Source of the DNA: Chloroflexota bacterium
GTDB lineage: Bacteria; Chloroflexota; UBA6077; JACQUR01
DNA: 20,033 nt
NCBI GenBank assembly: GCA_016210245.1
Contig: JACQUR010000093.1
Span: 1-20,033 of the forward strand
Reading direction: 5' to 3'
Both the position numbers and the translations under genes were made by a program. The notes beneath the pieces are model-generated. The model ran no database searches. It was not told the DNA's origin and saw nothing but the letters and a program-made list of their open reading frames with translations. Below, piece by piece: positions 7,514-13,279 of this stretch (within the stretch, counting starts at the first letter, position 1; the number at the start of each line of letters is the position of its first letter).

Positions 7514-8266
7514 CTACTGGTTTGGCATGGGAAGGAACAACCTGCCCGGGGTGCCGATCTGCACCAGCTCGGCGCCCTGGCAGCACAGCGCGCAGGGGGG
7601 AACGAAGGGCGCCTGGTCGAGCGCCGGCAGGGTGCAGCCGAGGGTGGCCAGGCCCCGGACGAGCTCGCACAGCGGCAGACCGACCACATTGAGGTAGCAG
7701 CCCAGCACGCGCTCGACCGGGTGGAAGGCCAGATCCTGGATGCCGTAGGCCCCGGCCTTGTCCATGGGTGCGCCGCTGGCGACGTAGGCGGCGATCTCGG
7801 CGTCGCCATACGCCCGCATCTGGACCTCGGTGCGCACCAGGCCCTCGTACCGGGCGCCGGTGCTGAGTGCTGAGTGCTGAGTGCTGAGTGCTGAGTCCGG
7901 TGCGAGGAGCGCCACTCCGGTGAGCACCTGGTGGCGCTGGCCGCGCAGACGGCGCAGCATGGCTGTGGCTTGCCGGGCGCTGGCAGGCTTGCCCAGGGTG
8001 CGCCCGTGCAGGACGACCACGCTATCCGCGGCCACCACCAGCCTGCCGCCGGCCAGAGGTGCCACCGCCTGCACCTTGGCGCGCGCCAGTCGGGTCGCCA
8101 GGCGCTCGGGCTTCTCCCCCGGGCGGGGCGTCTCGTCCACCTCCGCCGCCACCGCCTCGCAGGGCAGCCCGAGCAAGCCGATCAGGCGCCGACGGCGGGG
8201 AGAGGCGGAGGCGAGAAGGAGGGGCGGGCACGGGCGGCCATTCGCGCGGTTGGTCACTCTCTGCAT
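7514..8266 (-). CDS. maf: Maf family nucleoside triphosphate pyrophosphatase
   Basis: Maf proteins hydrolyse non-canonical or selected nucleoside triphosphates (dTTP/UTP or modified forms) to monophosphates and are linked to septum-formation control. The signature LASASPRR lies at residues 18-25, followed by DETPRPGEKPERL, VVAADSVVV (the catalytic Asp region), GKP, RHQVLTGV, SGAPMDKAGAYGIQDLA and VVGLPL. At 250 residues it is longer than the usual 190-210. One extra part is a short insert (about 124-137, DSALSTQHSALSTG) made by an in-frame 7-bp repeat. The other is a C-terminal tail of about 35 residues with a PPCALCC cysteine cluster. The ATG at 8266 fits the family N-terminus; a longer frame to 8377 has no support. 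It lies 88 bp beyond hicB on the same strand. Confidence 0.92.
   Translation of the reverse strand: MQRVTNRANGRPCPPLLLASASPRRRRLIGLLGLPCEAVAAEVDETPRPGEKPERLATRLARAKVQAVAPLAGGRLVVAADSVVVLHGRTLGKPASARQATAMLRRLRGQRHQVLTGVALLAPDSALSTQHSALSTGARYEGLVRTEVQMRAYGDAEIAAYVASGAPMDKAGAYGIQDLAFHPVERVLGCYLNVVGLPLCELVRGLATLGCTLPALDQAPFVPPCALCCQGAELVQIGTPGRLFLPMPNQ
7861..7895. repeat. TGCTGAG heptanucleotide repeat inside maf
   Basis: Five exact tandem copies of TGCTGAG. Because three 7-bp units equal seven codons, the array stays in frame on the minus strand and encodes the repeated LSTQHSA peptide in a loop of Maf. Confidence 0.95.
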
Positions 8267-8354
8267 TATCGCAGAGGCGAGCCTTCGGCAGGTGGCCAGT
8301 GGGGAATCTCGTCGGAGCGCATGGTGTCGCGTCGTGGGGCGCGCGGGCGCATCG

Positions 8355-8564
8355 TCACGCCACCCGCACGGTCGCAATCATCGTCTCCTCGGGCGCGGCC
8401 TGCCCGTCCTCGCGCAGCGCCTCCAGGTGCGCCTCGATGGCGCCGCGCGCGTCTTCGAGCAACTCCTCCAACGTCTCGCCCTGCGCGAAACATCCAGGCA
8501 GGGCGGGCACCTCGGCCCAGTAGCCGCCCTCCTCGGCCCGGTGGATCACCAGCACGTACTCCAT
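8355..8564 (-). CDS. hicB: HicB family antitoxin
   Basis: A 69-residue single HicB domain: EYVLVIHRAEEGGYWAEVPALPGCFAQGETLEELLEDAR. This is the partial-RNase-H-like fold with the conserved glycine/proline block, which binds and neutralises HicA. There is no C-terminal DNA-binding domain, so autoregulation would need another factor. It begins 2 nt after the hicA stop (TGA-CG-ATG), which is translational coupling. The order toxin then antitoxin is the usual one for hicAB. Confidence 0.88.
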   Translation of the reverse strand: MEYVLVIHRAEEGGYWAEVPALPGCFAQGETLEELLEDARGAIEAHLEALREDGQAAPEETMIATVRVA

Positions 8565-8566
8565 CG

Positions 8567-8797
8567 TCAGTCCCCTTCCAGCAGGCGGATGAACGCCTCT
8601 TCGGTCAGGCCGGCCTTCCGAATCATCGCCTTGAGTACCCCGATCTTGATAGCCCCGCGGCGGCCCGAGAAGGTGATGATCTGGCCGTTCGGCATCTTGA
8701 TGTTCACGTGGTCGCCCTTGCCAGGCCGCACCACGCCCCCGGCCCGCTCCAGCGCCGCGATGGCCTCCCGCGGCCGGACATCCCGCAGCCCTGCCAT
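8567..8797 (-). CDS. hicA: HicA family mRNA interferase toxin
   Basis: A 76-residue YcfA/HicA protein with the dsRNA-binding-like fold. The catalytic histidine is H30 in GKGDHVNIKMPNGQIITFSG, and the C-terminal helix block IGVLKAMIRKAGLTEEAFIRLL follows. HicA cleaves mRNA independently of translation. It is directly upstream of hicB. The ATG at 8797 lies only 19 nt from the stop of the displaced 3' fragment of the rRNA methyltransferase gene (8817). Before the element inserted, hicAB would thus have been immediately downstream of that gene and possibly cotranscribed with it. Confidence 0.88.
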   Translation of the reverse strand: MAGLRDVRPREAIAALERAGGVVRPGKGDHVNIKMPNGQIITFSGRRGAIKIGVLKAMIRKAGLTEEAFIRLLEGD

Positions 8798-8816
8798 TCC
8801 AACCCATCCCCCGGGC

Positions 8817-8888
8817 TCAGTCGCCCAGCGGCCTCCCGCGCCCGCTGGGCTCCAGCGTGGCCAGGCACTCGACGTGATACGTCTGCGG
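8817..8888 (-). pseudogene. Displaced original 3' end of the rlmD-type gene
   Basis: Read on the minus strand from 8888 this gives PQTYHVECLATLEP, then a short tail ending PLGD and a TGA stop. It matches the last residues of the methyltransferase at 19614-20033 (PQTYHVECVATLEG, stop). No start codon or upstream methyltransferase sequence precedes it; the frame meets a stop at 8913. It is the chromosomal 3' end cut off by integration. Confidence 0.85.
8851..8888. other. attL: left attachment repeat
   Basis: This 38-base segment is identical to 19621-19658 except at one position (G at 8864, C at 19634). Similarity stops sharply on both sides. It corresponds to the last sense codons of the rRNA methyltransferase gene, so the crossover took place within these bases. 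Confidence 0.85.
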
Positions 8889-8932
8889 TAGGGACGTGCT
8901 TCCGCTGTGCTTCTAAGCGTAGCATATGTCTG

Positions 8933-8978
8933 AAAAAGTGTCCAGGTATCGTGTCGTGTGGTGACATGATACCTGTGG
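8933..8978. repeat. Left subterminal repeat with 12-bp inverted arms
   Basis: Bases 8933-8958 match 19521-19547 near the right end with one indel and two substitutions, in the same orientation. In addition AGGTATCGTGTC (8944-8955) and GACATGATACCT (8963-8974) form an inverted repeat with a 7-nt centre and one mismatch. Placement just inside attL suggests arm-type integrase sites or an operator shared with the integrase promoter. Confidence 0.7.
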
Positions 8979-8980
8979 AG

Positions 8981-9010
8981 GGGCGGGCAGCCCAGGCGAG
9001 CCGCCCGCCC
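8981..9010 (-). terminator. GC-rich hairpin after the left-end zinc-ribbon gene
   Basis: GGGCGGGC (8981-8988) and GCCCGCCC (9003-9010) can pair. It starts 11 nt after the stop of the minus-strand gene ending at 9022. There is no T-run. Confidence 0.45.
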
Positions 9011-9021
9011 ATCTTGGCGTC

Positions 9022-9261
9022 CTACTGCCGCCGCTCGGCGCACGTCGGGCACCTCGGCCCGTCGGGGGTCGGCACGAAGCTGGCCAGCGCTGCCCACTGG
9101 TCGCAGCCCGAGCAGAGGAACCTGGCGCGGGCCAGGGCGGTCGGGCGGTAGCGGATGGTGGCGGGCCTGGTCGCCAGGGGGCGCCTCGGTCGGTCGGTGG
9201 TCGTGCTCGTTGCGGCCCTCCATAAGAAGTGGGCTCTGCGGCCCGGTGGCCGTCGGAGCAT
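9022..9261 (-). CDS. Small zinc-ribbon protein
   Basis: The C-terminal part reads FLCSGCDQWAALASFV, then PDGPRCPTCAERRQ and a stop: two CxxC pairs spaced like a zinc ribbon. This picks this frame over the longer overlapping ones. The start is uncertain; ATGs at 9261, 9291 and 9303 are in frame and none has a good Shine-Dalgarno. The N-terminal part is Arg/Thr/Pro-rich. Its role in the element is unknown; such small ribbons may bind DNA or RNA. Confidence 0.5.
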   Translation of the reverse strand: MLRRPPGRRAHFLWRAATSTTTDRPRRPLATRPATIRYRPTALARARFLCSGCDQWAALASFVPTPDGPRCPTCAERRQ

Positions 9262-9350
9262 GCAGGGGGGAGGGGGGCGTCCATCTTCCATCCCGAAAAG
9301 CATTCGAACACTCGAACGGTCCCCTCGCCGCTCCGGCCGCCACCGGGGCG

Positions 9351-9378
9351 CCCCCGGCCGGAGGGCCCCGGCCGGGGG
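9351..9378 (-). terminator. 28-bp GC hairpin after the 114-residue gene
   Basis: CCCCCGGCCGG (9351-9361) pairs perfectly with CCGGCCGGGGG (9368-9378) over a 6-nt loop, 7 nt after the stop of the gene ending at 9386. Same layout as the hairpin at 9758-9785. Confidence 0.55.
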
Positions 9379-9385
9379 AGTGGCC

Positions 9386-9730
9386 CTACTCAGTCCCAAG
9401 CACCCAGCGCTCCCAGGACGCTGCGATCTTCACCACGTCGCCCGACTTCGCCGCCTCCCGCCCGGCCAGAAAGGTGGCCGCCGCGGCCAGCAGGGCCAGC
9501 CGTCGGGCCGCCTGCTCCGGGTCGGGCTGGGGCTCCGAGGGGTCGACCACGGCCAGGGCTCGGATATGGGTGCCGTCGACCTCCACCCGTACCTGCTGGC
9601 CACGGGCAACCTGGGGCGCGTTGCCCGGATCCGCGAACCTGAGCCAGTGGCCGGCCACGCGCAGGCCAGCCCGATTGACCACCTCCACCGTGCCGCTGAG
9701 GCTGTCCGCCTTGCCGTTCGTCGTCGCCAT
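9386..9730 (-). CDS. Hypothetical protein, possible beta-barrel (OB-like) N-terminus
   Basis: 114 residues. The N-terminal half alternates hydrophobic and polar residues (SGTVEVVNRAGLRVAGHWLRF, then VARGQQVRVEVDGTHIRALAVVD) in a way that resembles a small beta-barrel of nucleic-acid-binding type. This is an inference from pattern only. The C-terminal half is a helix rich in Ala (EQAARRLALLAAAATFLAGREAA) and ends ERWVLGTE. It lies 63 bp downstream of the SWIM protein gene on the same strand, with a strong hairpin between them, and probably belongs to the same transcript. The start is ATG at 9730 with an AAGAAG stretch upstream. Confidence 0.7.
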   Translation of the reverse strand: MATTNGKADSLSGTVEVVNRAGLRVAGHWLRFADPGNAPQVARGQQVRVEVDGTHIRALAVVDPSEPQPDPEQAARRLALLAAAATFLAGREAAKSGDVVKIAASWERWVLGTE

Positions 9731-9757
9731 CGCTCTTGCTTCTTGTGGGGGTATACG

Positions 9758-9785
9758 CCCCCGGCCAGGTGGTGCTGGCCGGGGG
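9758..9785 (-). terminator. 28-bp GC hairpin after the SWIM gene
   Basis: CCCCCGGCCAG (9758-9768) pairs perfectly with CTGGCCGGGGG (9775-9785) over a 6-nt loop, 8 nt after the stop at 9794. There is no T-run after it, so it may act as an mRNA-stabilising or attenuating structure rather than a full terminator. Confidence 0.6.
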
Positions 9786-9793
9786 CCTGCCGT

Positions 9794-10141
9794 CTACTGG
9801 TCCTGGTCGTCGTCGCCGTCGCCGTGGAACATCCGCCCGATGCGGGACTGGTGGGCCAGGGGCGCCGCCTCGTGGCGCGGGCGGGGCTGCTGAGCCTTCG
9901 CTCTGGCGCAGTAGAGCCGAACCGCCGTGATGTGCTTGCAGGGGCCACCACGGCGCTGGTAGTCCTGGCAGGTGCAGCTCTGGCAGTCCACCAGGTGGTA
10001 CTTGTTGGGCTCGCTCTGGCTGGGGATGCCGAATGCCTTGCGGCCATCCTTGGTGCGGCACTTGAGCCACTGGCCGCTGCCCTCCAAGATGCTGAGGGCC
10101 TTCAGACTGCGCGGGTCGGTGGTGTCGATCGTGGTGACCAT
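9794..10141 (-). CDS. SWIM zinc-finger protein
   Basis: 115 residues. It contains a SWIM-type zinc finger, CxCx(n)CxH: C56 and C58 in DCQSCTCQDYQ, then C68 and H70 in GGPCKHITAV. SWIM domains bind DNA or partner proteins and occur alone in mobile elements. The C-terminus is rich in Gln, His and Asp (GDGDDDQDQ at the end). The ATG at 10141 has a GGGAGGG Shine-Dalgarno and a very good promoter (10182-10210), so this start is preferred to a longer frame from 10210. It is the first gene of a leftward group with the 114-residue and zinc-ribbon genes, divergent from the XRE regulator. Confidence 0.85.
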   Translation of the reverse strand: MVTTIDTTDPRSLKALSILEGSGQWLKCRTKDGRKAFGIPSQSEPNKYHLVDCQSCTCQDYQRRGGPCKHITAVRLYCARAKAQQPRPRHEAAPLAHQSRIGRMFHGDGDDDQDQ

Positions 10142-10181
10142 TGAGGGCGCCCTCCCTTGGTTTTGTGACTGCTCTATGACT

Positions 10182-10210
10182 AGTATAAGGGTTAGCTGTG
10201 GCCGCGTCAA
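10182..10210 (-). promoter_or_regulatory. Consensus sigma-70 promoter for the leftward group
   Basis: On the minus strand TTGACG (10205-10210), a 17-bp spacer and TATACT (10182-10187), about 40 nt before the SWIM gene start. This is the best promoter match in the window. Confidence 0.8.
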
Positions 10211-10256
10211 GGCTTTTGTGGCTACTCTGTGCCACTATTTTGGTGCCCTTGTGGCC
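10197..10256. promoter_or_regulatory. Possible operator array TGTGGC between divergent genes
   Basis: TGTGGCC or TGTGGCT occurs at 10197, 10217 and 10250, with a related inverted-like TGTGCCA at 10228 and TGGTGCC at 10241. The first copy lies in the spacer of the leftward promoter; the rest cover the region before TATACT (10267-10272) of the XRE gene. They could be the binding sites of that regulator. Confidence 0.4.
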
Positions 10257-10266
10257 TTGCTGGGGG

Positions 10267-10272
10267 TATACT
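10267..10272 (+). promoter_or_regulatory. Putative -10 box of the XRE regulator gene
   Basis: TATACT 26 bp before the ATG at 10298, identical to the -10 of the divergent promoter. No good -35 is seen at normal spacing, which would fit activation or a weak, self-controlled promoter. Confidence 0.45.
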
Positions 10273-10297
10273 AAGGGAGCAGCACGGGAGGTTTGCG

Positions 10298-10546
10298 ATG
10301 CCGTCACTTGAGGAACTGCGGCGCAAGAAGCCGATGACGCAGCGGGAGTTAGCAGACGCAGCCGGGGTTTCCGAGAACACGATTTGGCTGATTGAGAACC
10401 GGCGCCACGGGAAGCTCAGGCCGCGGGTGATGCGCGCTATTGCTTCGGCGCTCGGGGTAGGGCCGAGCGATGTGGACGAATTCTTACCGTCGCTTCAGCC
10501 CGCTGGCGAGGCGCCGCTGGGGCAGGACGGCCAGGACACCGCGTAG
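10298..10546 (+). CDS. XRE-family HTH transcriptional regulator
   Basis: 82 residues. Cro/C1-type helix-turn-helix: MTQRELADAAGVSENTIWLIENRR is the helix-turn-helix core, followed by PRVMRAIASALGVGPSDVDEF. The tail is short and Gly/Gln-rich, with no dimerisation or protease domain visible. The start is ATG with GGGAGG 6 nt upstream. It sits at the divergent junction between the leftward group and the plus-strand cargo, and is the likely switch regulator of the element. Its TAG stop is the first triplet of a 32-bp repeat found again at the end of the next gene. Confidence 0.88.
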   Translation: MPSLEELRRKKPMTQRELADAAGVSENTIWLIENRRHGKLRPRVMRAIASALGVGPSDVDEFLPSLQPAGEAPLGQDGQDTA

Positions 10547-10575
10547 CGTGCCCTGCGTTGCACCAGGAAGGGTAA
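10544..10575 (+). repeat. Gene-end repeat, copy A
   Basis: 32 bases beginning with the TAG stop of the XRE gene. They match 10910-10941 at 28 of 32 positions. TGCCCT and AGGGTA within it can pair with one G-U wobble. Confidence 0.75.
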
Positions 10576-10714
10576 GAAGAGCCACCCAAGAGTTGTGGTT
10601 GGGTTGGCCTCTGTTCCGATCGGACAGGAGAGAGTAGACTGGTCTTGTGCTGTGGAGCACGGGAGGCATCCTCGCCGGGCAGCGAGTTGCTGAAAAGCGT
10701 TGGAGAGGTGAACG

Positions 10715-10912
10715 ATGGCATCCGGGTGTCGTGACTGCGCGCGTTGCACCGAGATCGGGCTCAAGTCCCTGCTCATGCTACCCTGGCGGCTGACCTTTGG
10801 CTTGGTCGGACGGTTCACCATCGGGCTCTTTCAGAGGCACTGTCCGCAGTGTGGCCACCGGATGAACGTACACCGGATGGTGAAGCCGGGAGAGGCGCGG
10901 TTCGCTGATTAG
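10715..10912 (+). CDS. Small zinc-ribbon protein with hydrophobic centre
   Basis: 65 residues. Cysteines at the start (CRDCARC) and at CPQCGHRMNVH bracket a hydrophobic or amphipathic stretch (LKSLLMLPWRLTFGLVGRFTIGLF). This looks like a zinc ribbon split by a membrane-associating helix. ATG with GGAGAGG 6 nt upstream. The pattern resembles small conserved proteins of unknown function in high-GC Gram-positive and related bacteria. It follows the XRE gene by 168 bp, a gap with no other gene, and ends in copy B of the gene-end repeat. Confidence 0.75.
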   Translation: MASGCRDCARCTEIGLKSLLMLPWRLTFGLVGRFTIGLFQRHCPQCGHRMNVHRMVKPGEARFAD

Positions 10913-10941
10913 CGTGCCCTGAGACGCACCAGGAAGGGCAA
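10910..10941 (+). repeat. Gene-end repeat, copy B
   Basis: Matches 10544-10575 at 28 of 32 positions and again begins with the TAG stop of a gene. TGCCCT and AGGGCA can form a 6-bp stem. A shorter third match (TAGCGTGCC) starts at 10992, just before the next gene. Confidence 0.75.
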
Positions 10942-11014
10942 CAGGGCTCTTCTCGGCTCCCGGGTGCTAAACCCAAGACACGGCGACCGCCTAGCGTGCC
11001 TGTGGAGTTGCATC

Positions 11015-11656
11015 GTGGGCTTCAGCCTCTTCGGTAAGCCGAAGATCGAGGGCTACATCGGTGCCTATGGACTGGCAGACTGGTGGCTGTCTGCCTTCAG
11101 CGCTGCCGAGCGTGAGCGCATCGAGTCGACGTTTCATCCGATGGGAGAGACCGAGAGACGACCGCTCACGATGGGACAGGTCGGCCGTTCCTCGAGACAT
11201 GCTGCGGGGTTCCTGACGGACCTAGCAACCTGGCTGATGAACGTTGAGAACTGTGGCCTGGCGCTTCGCGTGCTGGCCAAGGCCGAAGCACTGGCCGCGA
11301 CCTCGTCCGATGTGCTTGATCTGCACTTCGTCTATGGCTCGCAGGTTCCTGCCTACTATCGGCTGCGCAAGACGGACCCGGCCATGCTGGATGCGGCCAT
11401 AGTGGCCTGCGAGAAGCAGATCGCGCTAGGGCCGAGAGCAGCCCGTGCGTTCAGGCGGTGGTACCGATCCATGGGGACGGACGATGGGCTACCAGAGCAC
11501 ACGGGGTTCGAGCAACTCGCCATCATTCGAGAGAGGCAGGGCGACTATGTGGAAGCCATCCGACTGTGCAAGGAGGCGAAGCGCCAGGGTTGGGGAGGCA
11601 ACTGGGATGAGCGCATAGCACGTTGCGGGAAGCGGGCGAGGCAGCAGATTGGCTGA
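11015..11656 (+). CDS. Conserved hypothetical protein with TPR-like C-terminus
   Basis: 213 residues from a GTG at 11015 preceded by GTGGAG. The protein begins GFSLFGKPKIEGYIGAYGLADWWLSAFSAAERERIE, a start I recognise from a family of uncharacterised bacterial proteins. The middle has helical blocks (LALRVLAKAEALA, VLDLHFVYGSQVPAYYRLR) and the C-terminus has a TPR-like pair (FEQLAIIRERQGDYVEAIRLCKEAKRQGWGGNWDERIARC). TPR-like repeats mediate protein contacts; no catalytic motif is visible. A longer frame from GTG 10964 is less like the family. The GC content is lower than in the replication module. Function unknown; cargo gene. Confidence 0.8.
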   Translation: MGFSLFGKPKIEGYIGAYGLADWWLSAFSAAERERIESTFHPMGETERRPLTMGQVGRSSRHAAGFLTDLATWLMNVENCGLALRVLAKAEALAATSSDVLDLHFVYGSQVPAYYRLRKTDPAMLDAAIVACEKQIALGPRAARAFRRWYRSMGTDDGLPEHTGFEQLAIIRERQGDYVEAIRLCKEAKRQGWGGNWDERIARCGKRARQQIG

Positions 11657-12220
11657 CCTCCCCGTCGTCGCTTGAAGCCCTATCCAAAGGCCTGCTGCAT
11701 ACTCATCGTTCGCTCATTTCCGGAGCCGGATCGGAGCATTGACCCGCCAGACGCCGATTATTGTCAAGTTGCCACCCAAATCGACCTCGCGCGCGCCTGT
11801 CCGGCCGCGTTGGCCGACGAGCGGCACAGTGATGCCTGGCGACGCAGGTCTACATCTTGTGTGCGAGCTGCCTCCAACCACAATATGTTGTGGCGCGGCA
11901 TTCTCCAGAACTGTCCTGAAGATGAGCGAACGATGAGTGGAAAGTCGCCGGATGATGCCATCTGTGAACGCACCCGCAGGAGAATAGCCCATTCGGGCTA
12001 TACCAAGGGGGAGGATGCCCCACTATACTGTGACTATCTTCGGACCACTGGCTTACTCTCAGGCCCTCTTCGAGGTCTGCTTCTTGCATCTCCTCGCCGG
12101 GCGTGGACAGTCAGGCTCGCCGCTAGCGGCGTTAGATGCCTAGCCGGCGCGTGGGGGTCTGGGGTGTCAGAGGTTGGAAAGCGATCTGGAGCGGGATCGC
12201 TGCCGAAGTGCTAAGGGTAG
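11657..12220. other. Gene-poor stretch in the cargo block
   Basis: About 560 bases. A plus-strand frame (11672-12214) and a minus-strand frame (11714-11992) are open, but neither translation resembles a protein family or has a convincing Shine-Dalgarno. It holds two small hairpins: ATAGCCC/GGGCTAT around 11984-12001 and a 12-bp palindrome GCCGCTAGCGGC at 12119-12130. It may be gene remnants or the regulatory leader of the three-gene cassette that follows. Confidence 0.5.
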
Positions 12221-12544
12221 ATGAGCGTGAGCGAGACGAACGGCGATGCTGGCGGTTTCTCAATCATCGCAGAAAAGACCGTACCGGACGTATACTCGGA
12301 CGCAGTGCAGTTCGAAGTCTCTGTCTACGGCGTCACGATCGAGTTCGGGCAAGGGCAGAAGCCGCCGCCCGGTGTGAAGCGCGTGCCCCACCGACCTCGC
12401 GTGAGGGTTCACATGAGCCCTCAGCATGCGAAGGTGATGGCAAAGATCTTCGTGAAGAACATGCGGGCGTACGAGGAACAGATCGGCAAGATTCCCTTGC
12501 CCAAGGAACTTCTGGACGAGCTAGGAGTGGAGGACGAGTGGTGA
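12221..12544 (+). CDS. DUF3467 family protein
   Basis: 107 residues. The order of features fits DUF3467: VYSDAVQFEVSVYGVTIEFG, a strand RPRVRVHMSPQHAKVMAKIFVKNMRAYEEQIGKIPLP, and an acidic end. The family is small, widespread in bacteria and uncharacterised. The ATG at 12221 has AAGGG just upstream. Its TGA overlaps the GTG of the next gene (GTGA, 12541-12544), so the two are translationally coupled. First gene of the three-gene cassette. Confidence 0.85.
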   Translation: MSVSETNGDAGGFSIIAEKTVPDVYSDAVQFEVSVYGVTIEFGQGQKPPPGVKRVPHRPRVRVHMSPQHAKVMAKIFVKNMRAYEEQIGKIPLPKELLDELGVEDEW

Positions 12545-12999
12545 TTGACCTACCTGCGCTGCCGACGTCGCCCCCCGACTGGTCTAAGCAACACGTCAGT
12601 AGCTACCGTTCGGTCTACGCCCCCCCGGAGCTCGAGTTGCAGGGAACAGCTTCGCCCCGTATGTCAGACCTTGGATCGGTGTTAGGAGAAATCACAACTC
12701 CGGTGGAGTACGAGGAGGTCTGGCACCTCGCAGGGCGGATCAGCGACACACTGGTTCTCCGACACAGCGTAAGAGTAGTGCTGCGCTGGGAGGCGGATGC
12801 GGTAGTAGCTGATCAAGAAGACCTGAATCTACATGCTTTCGGCGATGATCGGATGACGGCGCTAGCTAGTCTTGCCGACTGCATTGCCGAGGACTACGAG
12901 CGAATCGTCAGTTCCAATGTCCGGTTGTCTCCCAGGATGCAGCAACTGCGTAGCCGCCTCAGCGAGGTGATCGTAGTTTCCAGTGCCGGCCAGTCTTAA
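12541..12999 (+). CDS. Unknown protein with HicB-like C-terminal segment
   Basis: 152 residues from GTG 12541; GTG 12538 is also possible. GGAGG lies 7 nt upstream. No certain family. The segment SVRVVLRWEADAVVADQEDLNLHAFGDDRMTALASLADCIAEDYERI reads strand-strand-helix, with the conserved feel of HicB/UPF0150-type antitoxin domains: a beta pair, a loop with G or F-G, then a helix beginning at an acidic/Thr-Ala run. The N-terminal 60 residues are Pro/Ser-rich. It overlaps the DUF3467 gene by 4 bp upstream and the HicA-like gene by 17 bp downstream. The HicB-like reading is an inference from pattern and context. Confidence 0.7.
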   Translation: MIDLPALPTSPPDWSKQHVSSYRSVYAPPELELQGTASPRMSDLGSVLGEITTPVEYEEVWHLAGRISDTLVLRHSVRVVLRWEADAVVADQEDLNLHAFGDDRMTALASLADCIAEDYERIVSSNVRLSPRMQQLRSRLSEVIVVSSAGQS

Positions 13000-13279
13000 C
13001 TCGTCTGACCTCGAGAGAGCCCTCAGGCAGAAACTCCGTTGCCGTGTGAACGAAAGCGCCAATCACATCCGCTGTGAGGTCTACACGGACGAAGGCGTCT
13101 TGGTGGCGCGAACCATGCTATCACATAGCTGGCACGGGAGGAATACACCGATCGGCGCGAACATGTTGAGCAAGATCAAGCGTGAACTTTACCTGCCCTC
13201 GGTTAGCGACTTGATTGATCTGGTTAGTTGTGGTCTCACACGAGAGCGTTACCTGGAGATCGTTCTCGCTGACGAGTAG
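12983..13279 (+). CDS. Small HicA-like protein
   Basis: 98 residues from a GTG at 12983 inside the end of the previous gene. After the N-terminal helix LERALRQKLRC come NHIRCEVYTDEGVLVARTMLSHS, then GANMLSKIKRELYLPSVSDLIDLVSC. This order (helix, strand with His, strand with Gly, strand ending in Ser-His, helix hxxLxxI) follows the HicA/dsRBD-like toxin layout. The typical GSH/GDH motif is replaced by ANH. The C-terminal part (LIDLVSCGLTRERYLEIV) is an addition not usual in HicA. No strong Shine-Dalgarno, as expected for coupled translation. Assignment is by pattern only. Confidence 0.7.
   Translation: MPASLNSSDLERALRQKLRCRVNESANHIRCEVYTDEGVLVARTMLSHSWHGRNTPIGANMLSKIKRELYLPSVSDLIDLVSCGLTRERYLEIVLADE

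Noticed and set aside
4848..9306. The 13-mer CGAAAAGCATTCG occurs at 4848-4860 (chromosome) and 9294-9306 (element).
   Set aside because: Only two copies, no shared position relative to genes; probably chance or a weak regulator site. Not supported as an attachment or recombination site.
9302..9319. Repeated TCGAAC (LexA-box-like) before the left-end zinc-ribbon gene.
   Set aside because: The arrangement is direct rather than the expected inverted repeat, so an SOS box is not supported.
11672..12214. Open frames of 180 codons (plus) and 92 codons (minus) as genes.
   Set aside because: No family-like blocks, no good Shine-Dalgarno, and a composition that looks like non-coding read-through.
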